Shown here piece by piece: positions 15,564-22,862 of a stretch of DNA of 22,862 nucleotides. Positions within the stretch are counted from its first letter, which is position 1; each line of letters opens with the position of its first letter. Both the position numbers and the translations under genes were made by a program. A model generated the notes under the pieces. It was not told the origin of the DNA. It did not search any database and was given only the letters and a program-made list of their open reading frames with translations. Source of the DNA: an uncultured Rhodospirillales bacterium (GTDB lineage: Bacteria > Pseudomonadota > Alphaproteobacteria > Acetobacterales > Acetobacteraceae). Location: assembly GCA_903904805.1 (NCBI GenBank), contig CAIVDX010000068.1, forward strand, positions 1-22,862, read 5' to 3'.

Positions 15564-16255
15564 CAGCTTAGACTCCGTTTCGGATCAACATCGCCACCCC
15601 CGGCGGAGGGATCGGACATCGGATCATGCACCGCGAAGCGCAGCAGCGCGAGCAATGTGGCCGCCCGGCTCGTGGTGTCCGGCGCCTCCAGCAGCGCCTG
15701 CTTCTCGGCCGCATCGAACGGACAGGCCATGCCGAGCGTGGTGATCAATGCCTCATCCGGCATCTGGTTGATCGACTCCCAGTTCGCGTCCAGCCCGCGA
15801 TGCGCGAAATAGCCACGCAACGACGCCAGCAACGCCTCCCGCGCCCCGCCCAGCTCCACCGGATGCCGGCCGAGATCCGCGGCGAACGGCGCATAGGTCA
15901 CCTGGCACCGCCGATAGCCCCGCCGCGGCGCCTGCTCACCGAGCACCCGAAAGCGGATCAGCCCGGTCAGCGTGATCAGCAAGCGCCCATCATCGGTCTC
16001 GCTGAAGCTCGACAGCCGGCCCAGGCAGCCCACCTGGAACAGCGCGCCGCCGGTGGCGACATCGGGCTGGCTGCGATCGGGCTGGATCATGCCGAACATG
16101 CGCCCGGCCGCCAGACTGTCCTCCACCATCGCCAGATAGCGCGGCTCAAAAATGTTCAGCGGCAACCGCCCGCCCGGCAGCAACAGCGCGCCGGTCAGCG
16201 GAAAGACGGGGATCTCCTGCGGCAGATCGTCCAGACGCGGATGAAAGACCGCCAT
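15563..16255 (-). CDS. Lon N-terminal (substrate-binding) domain protein
   Basis: This 230-residue cytoplasmic protein consists of the LON substrate-binding domain without the ATPase or protease parts. It shows [20 protein letters not shown] and [17 protein letters not shown], the hallmark of the family, then [25 protein letters not shown] and [10 protein letters not shown], and a helical C-terminus. Such stand-alone proteins may act as adaptors or chaperone-like factors; the function is not known. The start codon follows the cnoX stop immediately (TGA then ATG). Linkage to cnoX is conserved in many alphaproteobacteria and suggests a shared role in protein quality control. Confidence 0.92.
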   Translation of the reverse strand: MAVFHPRLDDLPQEIPVFPLTGALLLPGGRLPLNIFEPRYLAMVEDSLAAGRMFGMIQPDRSQPDVATGGALFQVGCLGRLSSFSETDDGRLLITLTGLIRFRVLGEQAPRRGYRRCQVTYAPFAADLGRHPVELGGAREALLASLRGYFAHRGLDANWESINQMPDEALITTLGMACPFDAAEKQALLEAPDTTSRAATLLALLRFAVHDPMSDPSAGGGDVDPKRSLS

Positions 16256-17203
16256 TCAGCTGAACAGCAGCGCGGAGAGCTTGCGCCGCGCGGCCATGCT
16301 CGCCGGGTCTTCCAGACCCCAAGCCTCGAAGAATTTGAGCAGCTGCGCCCGCGCCGCCCCCTCGTTCCAGCCGCGATCGCGCCGGACGATCTCCAGCAGC
16401 GCATCCGCCGCCTCCGCCCGCATGTCTGACGCATTGAGCGCCGTCGCCAGCTCATAACGTGCATCATGGTCCGCGGGATCGGCGGCCAGGCGCGCCTGAA
16501 GCTGCGACAATTTGGCCTTCGCGGCGCGGCCTTCGGCGGTGAGCGCGAGCGCACTGCGCGCGCCCGAGATTTCCGCATGCTGGGCGATCTTCTCGGGCAC
16601 CTGCGCCAGCGCGTCCTCGGCCTGCTCCTCATCGCCCATGGCGATCAGCGCGCGGATCAGCCCGCCCCACGCCTCGGGGCTTTCCGGCTCGGTCTGCAGC
16701 AGGGCGGAGAACGCCTCCGCCGCCGCCGCTGGTTCACCGGCCTCCAGCGCCGCCCGCGCCTCGGCCAGCAGATCGGTGCTCGGCATCGCCCCACCCGCGA
16801 GCTTCAGCAGCGCCTCGGCGAAGCGCTTCAACTCGCTCTCCGGCAGCGCACCGGAAAACAGATCGGCGATCTGCCCCTGCCAGAACGCCGCCACTGTCGG
16901 CACCGACTGCAACGGCAGACCCAGCTGGCTGAGTTGCTGCACCAGCGCCCGGTTCTGATCGATATCGATCTTCACCAGCTTCAGCCGGCCCTGGGCGGCG
17001 CGCACCACCTTTTCGAGGGCAGGCGTGAGCTGCTTGCAGGGCCCGCACCAGGTCGCCCAGAAATCCACCAGCACCGGCCGCGTGCGCGACGCCTCGACCA
17101 CATCGGCCATAAAGCTCTGCTGCGTGCCGTCAACGATCATATCGGCCGTGGGGTCCGCCCCGCCGGCCGCGCCGATCATCTGTTCGCCGAGAAACTGGGT
17201 CAT
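16256..17203 (-). CDS. cnoX: Thioredoxin-TPR chaperedoxin CnoX (YbbN)
   Basis: CnoX joins an N-terminal thioredoxin domain with C-terminal TPR-like helices and protects proteins from over-oxidation while passing them to folding chaperones. The 315-residue protein has VLVDFWATWCGPCKQLTPALEK with Cys53 and Cys56, the cis-Pro region LQSVPTVAAFWQGQ, and helical repeats (ALEAGEPAAAAEAFSALLQ, LATALNASDMRAEAADAL) to the end. E. coli CnoX lacks the full CXXC, whereas this one has a complete WCGPC, as in Caulobacter, so thioredoxin activity is expected. The ATG at 17203 has AGGA upstream and sits about 25 bases after the inferred transcription start. It is the first gene of a four-gene operon. Confidence 0.93.
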   Translation of the reverse strand: MTQFLGEQMIGAAGGADPTADMIVDGTQQSFMADVVEASRTRPVLVDFWATWCGPCKQLTPALEKVVRAAQGRLKLVKIDIDQNRALVQQLSQLGLPLQSVPTVAAFWQGQIADLFSGALPESELKRFAEALLKLAGGAMPSTDLLAEARAALEAGEPAAAAEAFSALLQTEPESPEAWGGLIRALIAMGDEEQAEDALAQVPEKIAQHAEISGARSALALTAEGRAAKAKLSQLQARLAADPADHDARYELATALNASDMRAEAADALLEIVRRDRGWNEGAARAQLLKFFEAWGLEDPASMAARRKLSALLFS

Positions 17204-17229
17204 GGTGGCGTATTCCTGCACGCTGATGG

Positions 17230-17267
17230 TTAGATGTGGCTGCGGCCGCATGGTGCAACCCATGCGG
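17230..17267 (-). promoter_or_regulatory. cnoX promoter with operator-like dyad
   Basis: On the minus strand TTGCAC (17258-17253) is followed after 17 bases by ATCTAA (17235-17230). This puts the transcript start about 25 bases before the cnoX ATG. CCGCATGG-TGCAAC-CCATGCGG (17246-17267), a perfect 8-6-8 dyad, covers the -35 box. Because it lies upstream of the start it would not be in the RNA, so a protein-binding site is the likelier reading. Confidence 0.5.
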
Positions 17268-17383
17268 GGGCCTGATGCTGCCGTCGTCACGACCATGCCA
17301 AGCCGGCGCCGATGCGTCCATATCAGGAATGGCTGAGCCCGACAGGGGTCGATCCGCCGCCGATCAGCCCCGCGCGCGGGTGC

Positions 17384-17412
17384 TTGCCAAACCCCGCGTG
17401 ACCGACTAGATC
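17384..17412 (+). promoter_or_regulatory. tRNA-Gly promoter
   Basis: TTGCCA (17384-17389) and TAGATC (17407-17412) are separated by exactly 17 bases. The -10 ends 15 bases before the first tRNA base, giving a short leader of about 8-9 bases, as expected for a tRNA gene. The remaining bases between 17268 and 17383 show no gene. Confidence 0.6.
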
Positions 17413-17427
17413 GACCGCCCACCGGAT

Positions 17428-17502
17428 GCGGGCGTAGCTCAGGGGTAGAGCACAACCTTGCCAAGGTTGGGGTCGAGGGTTCGAATCCCTTCGCCCGCTC
17501 CA
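17428..17502 (+). tRNA. tRNA-Gly (anticodon GCC)
   Basis: The sequence folds into a full cloverleaf. GCGGGCG (17428-17434) pairs with CGCCCGC (17492-17498). The D-arm starts GCTC. The anticodon stem is CAACC/GGTTG around the loop TTGCCAA, with anticodon GCC at 17460-17462. The T-arm contains GGTTCGAATCC. Discriminator T17499 is followed by an encoded CCA (17500-17502). It reads GGC and GGT codons, GGC being the main glycine codon in this GC-rich DNA. It marks the point where gene content changes from housekeeping to catabolic, but no integrase or duplicated 3' end was seen. Confidence 0.97.
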
Positions 17503-17519
17503 GGTGGTTTCCCCCGACA

Positions 17520-17547
17520 TTGCAAGCCCGTCCGCCCTTTGTTAAGT
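17520..17547 (+). promoter_or_regulatory. Possible promoter of the catabolic gene set
   Basis: TTGCAA (17520-17525) and TTAAGT (17542-17547) with a 16-base spacer lie between the tRNA and the first binding-protein gene, about 60 bases before its ATG. The -10 is weak. Read-through from the tRNA promoter is also possible, since no terminator follows the tRNA. Confidence 0.3.
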
Positions 17548-17609
17548 GGCACTGGACATCGCTCCAGCCGACAGGCCAGATGCCTTCAAAGACCATTTTG
17601 GAGGAAACG

Positions 17610-18542
17610 ATGCGCGCCCGCCGTGCCCCGATCGCCCTGTTGTGCCTGGCCACCCTGCTCACCGCCCCCGCGCTTGCCCAAACAACCCAGGTTCGCGTCG
17701 GCTACACCTCCGGCAACGACGTCTCCGCCGCCTTCGTCGCGCGCGCCAAGGGCATGTTCCAAAAGCGCGGGCTCGATGTCTCGCTCACCGCCACGTCCAT
17801 CGGCTCGAACATTCCCGCCGCCCTGGAGAGCGGCACACTCGAGGTCGGCACCCCCACCGCGCCGGTGCTCCTGCTCGCCGCCGCCGGCGGGCTGGAACTG
17901 GTGCCGATCAGTGGCGGCTCAGTCTCCTACAAGATCTCCAAGGACCACGCGGTGCTCGCCCGCGCCGGGCTGGAGCTGACAACCGCGCAGGATTTCATCG
18001 GCAAGCGCATCGGCATGGCCGGCTTCGGCGGCTTTCTTGATCTACTGTTCGAGGAATGGCTCAAGCGCAACGGCGTGCCCGCCAACAAGGTCAATATGAT
18101 CGAGATGGGCCAGCCGCTGATGAACGACGCGCTGAAAGGCGGCACCGTCGACGCCGTGGTCGCCGCCGACCCCAACGTCACCCGCATGCAGCAAACCGGC
18201 GCGGGCCATGTGGTGCTCTATATCGACAGCCAATTCCCCGACGACCTGCCGGTGATCGTCTATGTCAGCTCCCGCAGCTGGGTGTCCAAACATCGCGACG
18301 CCGCGCGCGCCTATGCCGAGGCGATCGCCGAGGCGAGCAGCTACGGCCTGGCCAACCCCGATGAACTGCGCCAGATCATCGCCGACTACACCAAGCTGCC
18401 CCCGCAGGTGATCGCCGCCGCCGCCCTGCCCGACCTCGCCCCGCACCTCACCGCCGCCCAGCTGGCGCTGTGGAACCCGATCCTGCTCTCACAAGGCACC
18501 CTCTCGGCGCCTGTCGACACCGCAAAACTGCTGAACTGGTAA
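17610..18542 (+). CDS. ABC transporter substrate-binding protein, NMT1/SsuA-like
   Basis: This 310-residue periplasmic protein resembles the binding proteins of nitrate, sulfonate, taurine and thiamine-precursor importers. A Sec signal peptide (MRARRAPIALLCLATLLTAPALA, cut before QTT) is followed by VRVGYTSGNDVSAAFVARAK, KGMFQKRGLDVSLT and SNIPAALESGTLEVGTPTAP, the usual first lobe of the family. KRIGMAGFGGFLDLLFEEWL and GTVDAVVAADPNVTRM belong to the second lobe. The ATG at 17610 has a near-perfect GGAGG six bases upstream. Neither a permease nor an ATPase gene follows. The next gene, a flavin monooxygenase, starts 8 bases later, so the ligand is probably that enzyme's substrate or a precursor. 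The ligand itself cannot be read from sequence. Confidence 0.87.
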   Translation: MRARRAPIALLCLATLLTAPALAQTTQVRVGYTSGNDVSAAFVARAKGMFQKRGLDVSLTATSIGSNIPAALESGTLEVGTPTAPVLLLAAAGGLELVPISGGSVSYKISKDHAVLARAGLELTTAQDFIGKRIGMAGFGGFLDLLFEEWLKRNGVPANKVNMIEMGQPLMNDALKGGTVDAVVAADPNVTRMQQTGAGHVVLYIDSQFPDDLPVIVYVSSRSWVSKHRDAARAYAEAIAEASSYGLANPDELRQIIADYTKLPPQVIAAAALPDLAPHLTAAQLALWNPILLSQGTLSAPVDTAKLLNW

Positions 18543-18550
18543 GCATTTTC

Positions 18551-19783
18551 ATGAAGGCGATCATCGTCGGCGGCGGCGTCGGCGGCCTCACCACAGCACT
18601 CGCGCTGCACCGCGCCGGCATCGATGTTGAGCTCTTCGAATCGGTCGCCGAACCACGCCCGCTCGGCGTCGGCATCAACCTGCTGCCGCATTGCCTGCGG
18701 GTGCTGGATACGCTCGGCGCACTGGCACCGTTGATCCCGCTGGCGGTGCAGCCGCAGCGCCAGAGCCTGTTCAACCGTTTCGGCCAGAAGGTGTGGGAAG
18801 AACCGCGCGGCCTCGCCGCCGGCTACAAATTCCCCCAGCTCTCGATCCATCGCGGCCTGCTGCAGATGTCCCTCCTCGAGACCGCCCGCGCACAGCTCGG
18901 CGAGGCACGCATCCATCTCGGCCATCACCTCGCCGGCTTCCGCCAGGACGGGAACGGCGTGGTCGCCGAGTTCGTCGACCGGCACAGCGGAAAATCCCTG
19001 TGCGAGCTGCGCGCTGACGTGCTGATCGCCGCGGACGGCATCCACTCCGTCGTCCGCCGGCATTTCTACCCCGAGGAAGGCCCGCCGGTCTGGAATGGCG
19101 CGCTGATCTGGCGCGGCACCACACGCAACGCACCGATCCTCGATGGCGCCACGCAGATCATGGTCGGCGGCGTGCAGACCTTCATCGCCTATCCGATCGT
19201 GGCCGCCGACGGCAGCATCATCACCAACTGGGCCGCCCGCCGCTTCGTCGATCGCAGCAAGGGATTCGCCCGCGAGGACTGGAACCGCAAGGCCAGGCCA
19301 GAGGCGGTGCTGCCGCATTACGCCACCTGGTCGCTCGACTGGATCGACATCCCCGACATCATCGCCCGCGCCGAGCAGATTTTCGAATATCCCATGGTGG
19401 ATCGCGATCCGTTGCCACGCTGGAGCTTTGGCGCGGTGACGCTGCTCGGCGATGCCGCGCACCCGATGGTCCCACTCGGCTCGAACGGCGCCTCGCAGGC
19501 GATCCTGGACACGCAAACCCTGGTCAGCGCCCTGCGCGAGGAGCCGAACGTGGCGGCGGCGCTCACCCGCTACGAGTCCGAGCGCCGCCCCGCCACCGCC
19601 GCCATCGTCGCCAACAACCGCAGCGGCGGCCCGGAGGTTGTGGTGCGCATCGCCGAAGATCGCGCCCCGCACGGCTTTGACGACATCGAACAGGTGATCC
19701 CGCGCAGCGAGCTTGAGCAGATCAGCGCACGCTACAAACAGGTCGCCGGCTTCGATCTCGCCGCGGTCAACCGCGCACCATGA
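18551..19783 (+). CDS. FAD-dependent aromatic-type monooxygenase
   Basis: This 410-residue class A flavoprotein hydroxylase would use FAD and NAD(P)H to add oxygen to a substrate, commonly aromatic. It has all three family fingerprints: the dinucleotide fold IIVGGGVGGLTTALALHRAG with Glu at the end of the second strand (VELFES), the DG motif DVLIAADGIHSVVRR, and the GD motif VTLLGDAAHPMVPLGSNGAS. The overall pattern, including LGVGINLLPHCLRVLDTLG, is closest in my reading to the PhzS/salicylate hydroxylase-like branch; the substrate is unknown. The ATG at 18551 begins the FAD motif at once. It ends by overlapping the next gene (ATGA). It probably works with that dehydrogenase and the upstream binding protein. 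Confidence 0.9.
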   Translation: MKAIIVGGGVGGLTTALALHRAGIDVELFESVAEPRPLGVGINLLPHCLRVLDTLGALAPLIPLAVQPQRQSLFNRFGQKVWEEPRGLAAGYKFPQLSIHRGLLQMSLLETARAQLGEARIHLGHHLAGFRQDGNGVVAEFVDRHSGKSLCELRADVLIAADGIHSVVRRHFYPEEGPPVWNGALIWRGTTRNAPILDGATQIMVGGVQTFIAYPIVAADGSIITNWAARRFVDRSKGFAREDWNRKARPEAVLPHYATWSLDWIDIPDIIARAEQIFEYPMVDRDPLPRWSFGAVTLLGDAAHPMVPLGSNGASQAILDTQTLVSALREEPNVAAALTRYESERRPATAAIVANNRSGGPEVVVRIAEDRAPHGFDDIEQVIPRSELEQISARYKQVAGFDLAAVNRAP

Positions 19784-20616
19784 CAGCCATCGACCTTGCC
19801 GGCCGCGTCGTGATCCTCACCGGAGCCGCCGGCGGCATGGGCCGCGTGATGGCACTGGCCCTCGCCGCCGCCGGCGCGCGCGTCGCCGCGATCGACAATC
19901 ATCCCGGCCGGCTCGCCGATCTCTCCCACCAGTGCGCGCGGGCCGGTCACGCCTCCAGGCTGTTTCCCATGCAGGTCGATGTGGCCGATCGCGTGGCCAG
20001 TGAAGCCGTGGTGCCCCGCGTGCAGGCCGAGTGCGGCGACATCTTCGCCCTGATCAATCTCGCCGGCATCGGCCCCACCATCTTCCGCGAGGATTACGGC
20101 CGCGCCCCCGTGCGCTTCTGGGAATGCGACATGACCGCCTGGCAGACCTTGATGGACATCAACATCCGCGCCGCATGGATCCTCGCCGGTGCCGCCACCC
20201 GCGCGATGCTGCCCGCCGGGCGCGGGCGGATCGTGAACATCACAACAAGCTTCGACACGATGCTGCAAAAGAACAATTCCGCCTACGGCCAATCCAAGGC
20301 AGCCCTGGAAGCGGCAACATCAAGCTGGGCCAAGGAGCTCGACGGCACCGGCATCACCGTCAACGCCCTCGCCCCTGGCGGCCCCACCAACACCGGCCTG
20401 ATCCCCCCCAGCAGCCCGATGAAGCGCGAGGCGATGATCCAGCCCGAAGTGATGGCCAAGCCCATCGTCTGGATGATGAGCGATGCGGCCGAGGGCTTTT
20501 CCAACCGCCGTGTGATCGCGAGCCTTTGGGACGAGGCCACCGCGTGGGACGCCCCACCCGCCGCCTGGCCGGGCTTCGGCACGCAATCGCGCCAGCCCGG
20601 CAGCTCAATCAGGTAG
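19780..20616 (+). CDS. Short-chain dehydrogenase/reductase
   Basis: This 278-residue classical SDR oxidises or reduces an alcohol/carbonyl with NAD(P). It has the cofactor motif LTGAAGGMGRVMALALAAAG, Asp in VAAIDN (which favours NAD over NADP), LINLAGIG in place of NNAG, ITTSFDTM with the likely catalytic Ser, and the active-site YGQSK. VNALAPGGPTNTGL follows. The C-terminus WDEATAWDAPPAAWPG is longer than the usual SDR end. The start overlaps the monooxygenase stop as ATGA. It probably acts on the hydroxylated product or a diol intermediate. The last 8 bases overlap the convergent LivK-like gene. Confidence 0.9.
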   Translation: MTAIDLAGRVVILTGAAGGMGRVMALALAAAGARVAAIDNHPGRLADLSHQCARAGHASRLFPMQVDVADRVASEAVVPRVQAECGDIFALINLAGIGPTIFREDYGRAPVRFWECDMTAWQTLMDINIRAAWILAGAATRAMLPAGRGRIVNITTSFDTMLQKNNSAYGQSKAALEAATSSWAKELDGTGITVNALAPGGPTNTGLIPPSSPMKREAMIQPEVMAKPIVWMMSDAAEGFSNRRVIASLWDEATAWDAPPAAWPGFGTQSRQPGSSIR

Positions 20617-21817
20617 GGGTGAGCAGCGCGCAGCTGCTCTCCGCCACCGGGCGAAACGCCTTCTCCGGCGAGATGGTATCGACAAGCTTGAACATGTCCC
20701 ACTCGCCCACCGGCTCGCCCGGCTTCTTCACCTGCAGCAGATAGAGCGTCTGCATCACCCGCCCATCGGCGCGAATGCGTGCCTCGCCAAACACCTTGTC
20801 GTTCACCGGAATCTTCTTCATCGCGGCCACCACCGCCGCGCCATCGAGCGGATCAACACCCGACTGCAGCGCCTTCATCGTGTGCAGCACCGCCGAATAG
20901 ACACCCGCCTGCAGATTGGTCGGCGGCCAATGCCGCGGCAGCCGATCGGAAAACCGCTTGCTGAAGGCGCGCGTGCCATCATTGATGTTCCAGTCGAAAT
21001 TGCTGACCTTCAAAATCCCCTGGCCCACGCTCAATCCAATGCCACGTACATCATTCAACGTGACCGACGGCGCGGCAACGCGCATGGTCCGGCTCAGCCC
21101 GAACTCGGTGGCCTGCTTGACCGCATTCACCGTGTCCTCGCCCACCGCGCAGATCATCAGCGTGTCCGCGCCGCTATGCTGCGCCTGCAACAGGAAACTG
21201 GAATAATCCGTCGCCCCCAGAGGCACCCGCGTGGAGCCAACCACACGCCCGCCGCCCTTGCGCACCGCATCGGTGGCCTGGGCTTCCAGATCATAGCCGA
21301 ACGCGTAATCGGAGGTGAGGAAGAACCAGTTCCTGCCACCCTGCGCGAGCACCGCCTCACCAGTGCTGTGGCCGATGGCGTAATTATCCACCGCCCAGGC
21401 CACCGTGTTGGGCGAGCATTTGGTGTTGGTGAGCTCTGAACTGCTCGCGCCACCGGCGACAAAAACCTTGTTCTTGTCGCGCGCCAGTTGTGCGGTGCCC
21501 AGCGCGATCGCCGAGTTCGGCACATCGAAAATCGCCGCCACCCCGCTGTCATACCATTGCCGCACGATCGCGGCCCCCACATCGGGCTTCTGCTGATGAT
21601 CCCCCGAGATCACCTGAACCGGGCGATCCCCAACCATCCCGCCCGAATCCGCCACCGCAAGCTCCGCCGCGATCACCGAGCCTGGCCCCATATCATTGGC
21701 CAGAATGCCGTTCATATCGGTGAGCACACCGATCCGAATCGGCTCGGCGGCACGTGCTCCCCACGGCCTGGCGGCGGTGAGCAAAGTCGCTCCTGTGAGC
21801 AGCGTTCGCCGCTTCAT
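20609..21817 (-). CDS. LivK-like ABC transporter substrate-binding protein
   Basis: This 402-residue periplasmic protein is of the type I (leucine-isoleucine-valine-binding) fold. The signal peptide starts MKRRTLLTGATLLT and ends near ARA; the RR pair followed by TLL could mark Tat export. The core has IRIGVLTDMNGILANDMGPG, GDRPVQVISGDHQQKPDVGA, AIFDVPNSAIALG, TSDYAFGYDLEAQATDAVRK and GKVSN-like strands to the end. In alphaproteobacteria such proteins often bind aromatic acids, amides or urea rather than amino acids. A strong GGGGAGG sits five bases before the ATG. It lies 39 bases after the crotonase-like gene and probably shares its operon; permease and ATPase genes would have to lie beyond the window. 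Confidence 0.9.
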   Translation of the reverse strand: MKRRTLLTGATLLTAARPWGARAAEPIRIGVLTDMNGILANDMGPGSVIAAELAVADSGGMVGDRPVQVISGDHQQKPDVGAAIVRQWYDSGVAAIFDVPNSAIALGTAQLARDKNKVFVAGGASSSELTNTKCSPNTVAWAVDNYAIGHSTGEAVLAQGGRNWFFLTSDYAFGYDLEAQATDAVRKGGGRVVGSTRVPLGATDYSSFLLQAQHSGADTLMICAVGEDTVNAVKQATEFGLSRTMRVAAPSVTLNDVRGIGLSVGQGILKVSNFDWNINDGTRAFSKRFSDRLPRHWPPTNLQAGVYSAVLHTMKALQSGVDPLDGAAVVAAMKKIPVNDKVFGEARIRADGRVMQTLYLLQVKKPGEPVGEWDMFKLVDTISPEKAFRPVAESSCALLTPT

Positions 21818-21856
21818 GTTGGCCTCCCCGGCACCTGCAATGGTGCGTGTTGTGCT

Positions 21857-22642
21857 CTATTTCCCGCGAAAAGCCGGCTCGCGCTTTTCCTTGAATGCCA
21901 AACGACCTTCGGCAAAATCCTCGCTGGCCAGACACAGCTTCACCGCCGCGCCCATCGCCACCGGATCACCCTGCGCAGGGGCAGGCATGCCGATCTTCAT
22001 CGCCGCCAGCGCCAGCGGCGCATTCGCCGCGATGCGCGCGAGCAGGGTTGCCACCACGCCATCCAACTCCGCATCCGGAACCACTTTCTGCACCACGCCG
22101 ATGCGCGCCGCCTCCGCGGCATCGATCCGATCCGCGCTGAACAGCAGCATCCGCGCCTGCGCCGCCCCCACCACCGCCACAAGTTGCGAGATCATATCGA
22201 GATCATAGGCAAGCCCGAGCCGCCCGGCGGGAATGCCGAACCGCGAAATGTCCGACGCAATGCGAATATCCGCCTGCATCGCCACCGCCATGCCACCACC
22301 CAGGCACCACCCGCGGATCGAGGCCACCACCGGCTTCGGAAACCGCCCAACAGCCACGCGCCAGGCCCGCGTGCGCGCTTCCCAGTCATCCTTGTCCCCG
22401 CGCGGCGTGCCGAACGCACTGATATCCGCCCCCGAAATGAATGCCTTGCCGCCCGCACCGGTCAGCAGCACCACCCGGACATCAGCATCATCCGCCCAGG
22501 CCGCGAGCACATCGTGCATCGCCTCCCACATACCGGGCGTGAGCGCATTGTGCTTGGCGACATTGTTGAGCGTGATTGTCCCGATATGATCGGCCACGTC
22601 GCTCAGCAGCAGACCATCGGCATGCGCGATCACGGCCATCAT
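21857..22642 (-). CDS. Crotonase-fold protein annotated as enoyl-CoA hydratase, catalytic Glu pair absent
   Basis: This 261-residue protein has the crotonase fold and acyl-CoA site: IGTITLNNVAKHNALTPGMW, VLLTGAGGKAFISGADISAF (first oxyanion-hole strand) and VASIRGWCLGGGMAVAMQAD (second). The two glutamates that catalyse hydration in typical enoyl-CoA hydratases are not there. The position in GGGCEL is Ala (GGGMAVAM), and the later PE is PA in SRFGIPAGRLGLAYD. It therefore probably performs another crotonase-family reaction. The two ATGs at 22642 and 22639 are tandem; the first overlaps the CoA-transferase stop as ATGA. It likely acts on the CoA thioester made by the upstream transferase. Confidence 0.9.
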   Translation of the reverse strand: MMAVIAHADGLLLSDVADHIGTITLNNVAKHNALTPGMWEAMHDVLAAWADDADVRVVLLTGAGGKAFISGADISAFGTPRGDKDDWEARTRAWRVAVGRFPKPVVASIRGWCLGGGMAVAMQADIRIASDISRFGIPAGRLGLAYDLDMISQLVAVVGAAQARMLLFSADRIDAAEAARIGVVQKVVPDAELDGVVATLLARIAANAPLALAAMKIGMPAPAQGDPVAMGAAVKLCLASEDFAEGRLAFKEKREPAFRGK

Positions 22643-22862
22643 GCAACTCCCATCGCGTGCATCGCGGCAATATCGGAGTCGGAATAGCCGATCTCCCGCA
22701 GCACCTCGTCCGTATGCTGGCCGGGCTCAGGGGGCGGCGTGCGGATATCCTTCGGCACACCATCAAAATTCAGCGCCGAGCCAACCAAAACCTCATGACC
22801 AAGCCTGGGATGATCCACACCGCGCGCCATCTGCAGATGCCGCACCTGCGGATCGGCGAACA
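22639..22862 (-). CDS. CaiB/BaiF-family CoA-transferase, C-terminal part
   Basis: Only the last 74 or so codons are inside the window; the gene continues past the right edge. The segment has FADPQVRHLQMARGV, the family pattern D-P-Q-V followed by a short spacer, then LGHEVLVGSALNFDGVP, TPPPEPGQHTDEVLREIGYS and a C-terminal DSDIAAMHAMGVA. P-x-P-G-x-H-T-D/N-E-V-L-x-E-L-G-Y is the family's C-terminal signature. Class III CoA-transferases move CoA between carboxylic acids. Here it probably activates a catabolic intermediate for the crotonase-like protein next to it. The catalytic Asp lies outside the window. Confidence 0.9.
   Translation of the reverse strand, partial: FADPQVRHLQMARGVDHPRLGHEVLVGSALNFDGVPKDIRTPPPEPGQHTDEVLREIGYSDSDIAAMHAMGVA

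Noticed and set aside
17428..17502. tRNA-Gly as a proven attachment site of a genomic island
   Set aside because: No integrase gene, no second copy of the tRNA 3' end and no clear change in base composition were seen in the window.
17610..18542. Assignment of the NMT1-like protein to thiamine-precursor uptake (ThiY)
   Set aside because: No thi genes or TPP riboswitch are nearby; the fold is shared by many transport systems.
1..22862. CRISPR arrays, insertion sequences, prophage or toxin-antitoxin genes
   Set aside because: No regularly spaced repeats, transposase motifs, phage genes or recognisable toxin/antitoxin pairs were found on either strand.

Overview
The window looks like a stretch of chromosome from a high-GC alphaproteobacterium, most likely of the Acetobacteraceae type. 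Three things point that way: codon third positions that are nearly all G or C, the xseB-ispA-dxs-tlyA gene order, and alphaproteobacterial versions of several proteins (EipB/DUF1849, a Trm112-like protein without zinc cysteines, CnoX with an intact CXXC, DinB with an N-terminal zinc-finger-like extension). The placement is inferred from gene content; no marker gene was compared.

Layout. 131-1314 (+): nudC NADH pyrophosphatase, then a small lipoprotein. 5478-1321 (-): a tight isoprenoid-precursor operon, xseB, ispA, dxs and tlyA, ending in a small GNAT-fold gene. 5871-5617 (-): a solitary tusA-like gene, divergent from 5954-8142 (+), which holds a ROK sugar kinase (fructokinase type) and dinB. 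9942-8144 (-): the envelope protein EipB, overlapping a secreted metallo-beta-lactamase-fold hydrolase. 11938-10151 (-): aspS, divergent from rnd (12057-13238, +). 13991-13290 (-): a YgjP-like metallopeptidase, divergent from an orphan ZnuA-like binding protein (14089-15030, +). 17203-15014 (-): an operon of cnoX, a Lon-substrate-binding-domain protein, a Trm112-like protein and a DUF971 protein. 17428-17502 (+): tRNA-Gly(GCC).

Right of the tRNA the content changes from housekeeping to catabolic. 17610-20616 (+) encodes an NMT1/SsuA-like binding protein, an FAD monooxygenase and a short-chain dehydrogenase. Facing it, 22862-20609 (-) encodes the end of a CaiB/BaiF CoA-transferase, a crotonase-fold protein and a LivK-like binding protein. 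Together they suggest uptake, hydroxylation and CoA-dependent breakdown of an unidentified organic (perhaps aromatic) compound. No transporter permease or ATPase lies in the window.

The most unusual signals are: two adjacent perfect 13-bp palindromes built into the promoter of an apparently leaderless ROK kinase gene; a 4 x 15-bp tandem repeat that covers the start of the MBL gene and repeats a Shine-Dalgarno-plus-GTG module; a ZnuA-like protein lacking two of the four usual metal ligands; an 8-6-8 dyad covering the -35 box of the cnoX promoter; and a crotonase-fold protein lacking both classical catalytic glutamates.
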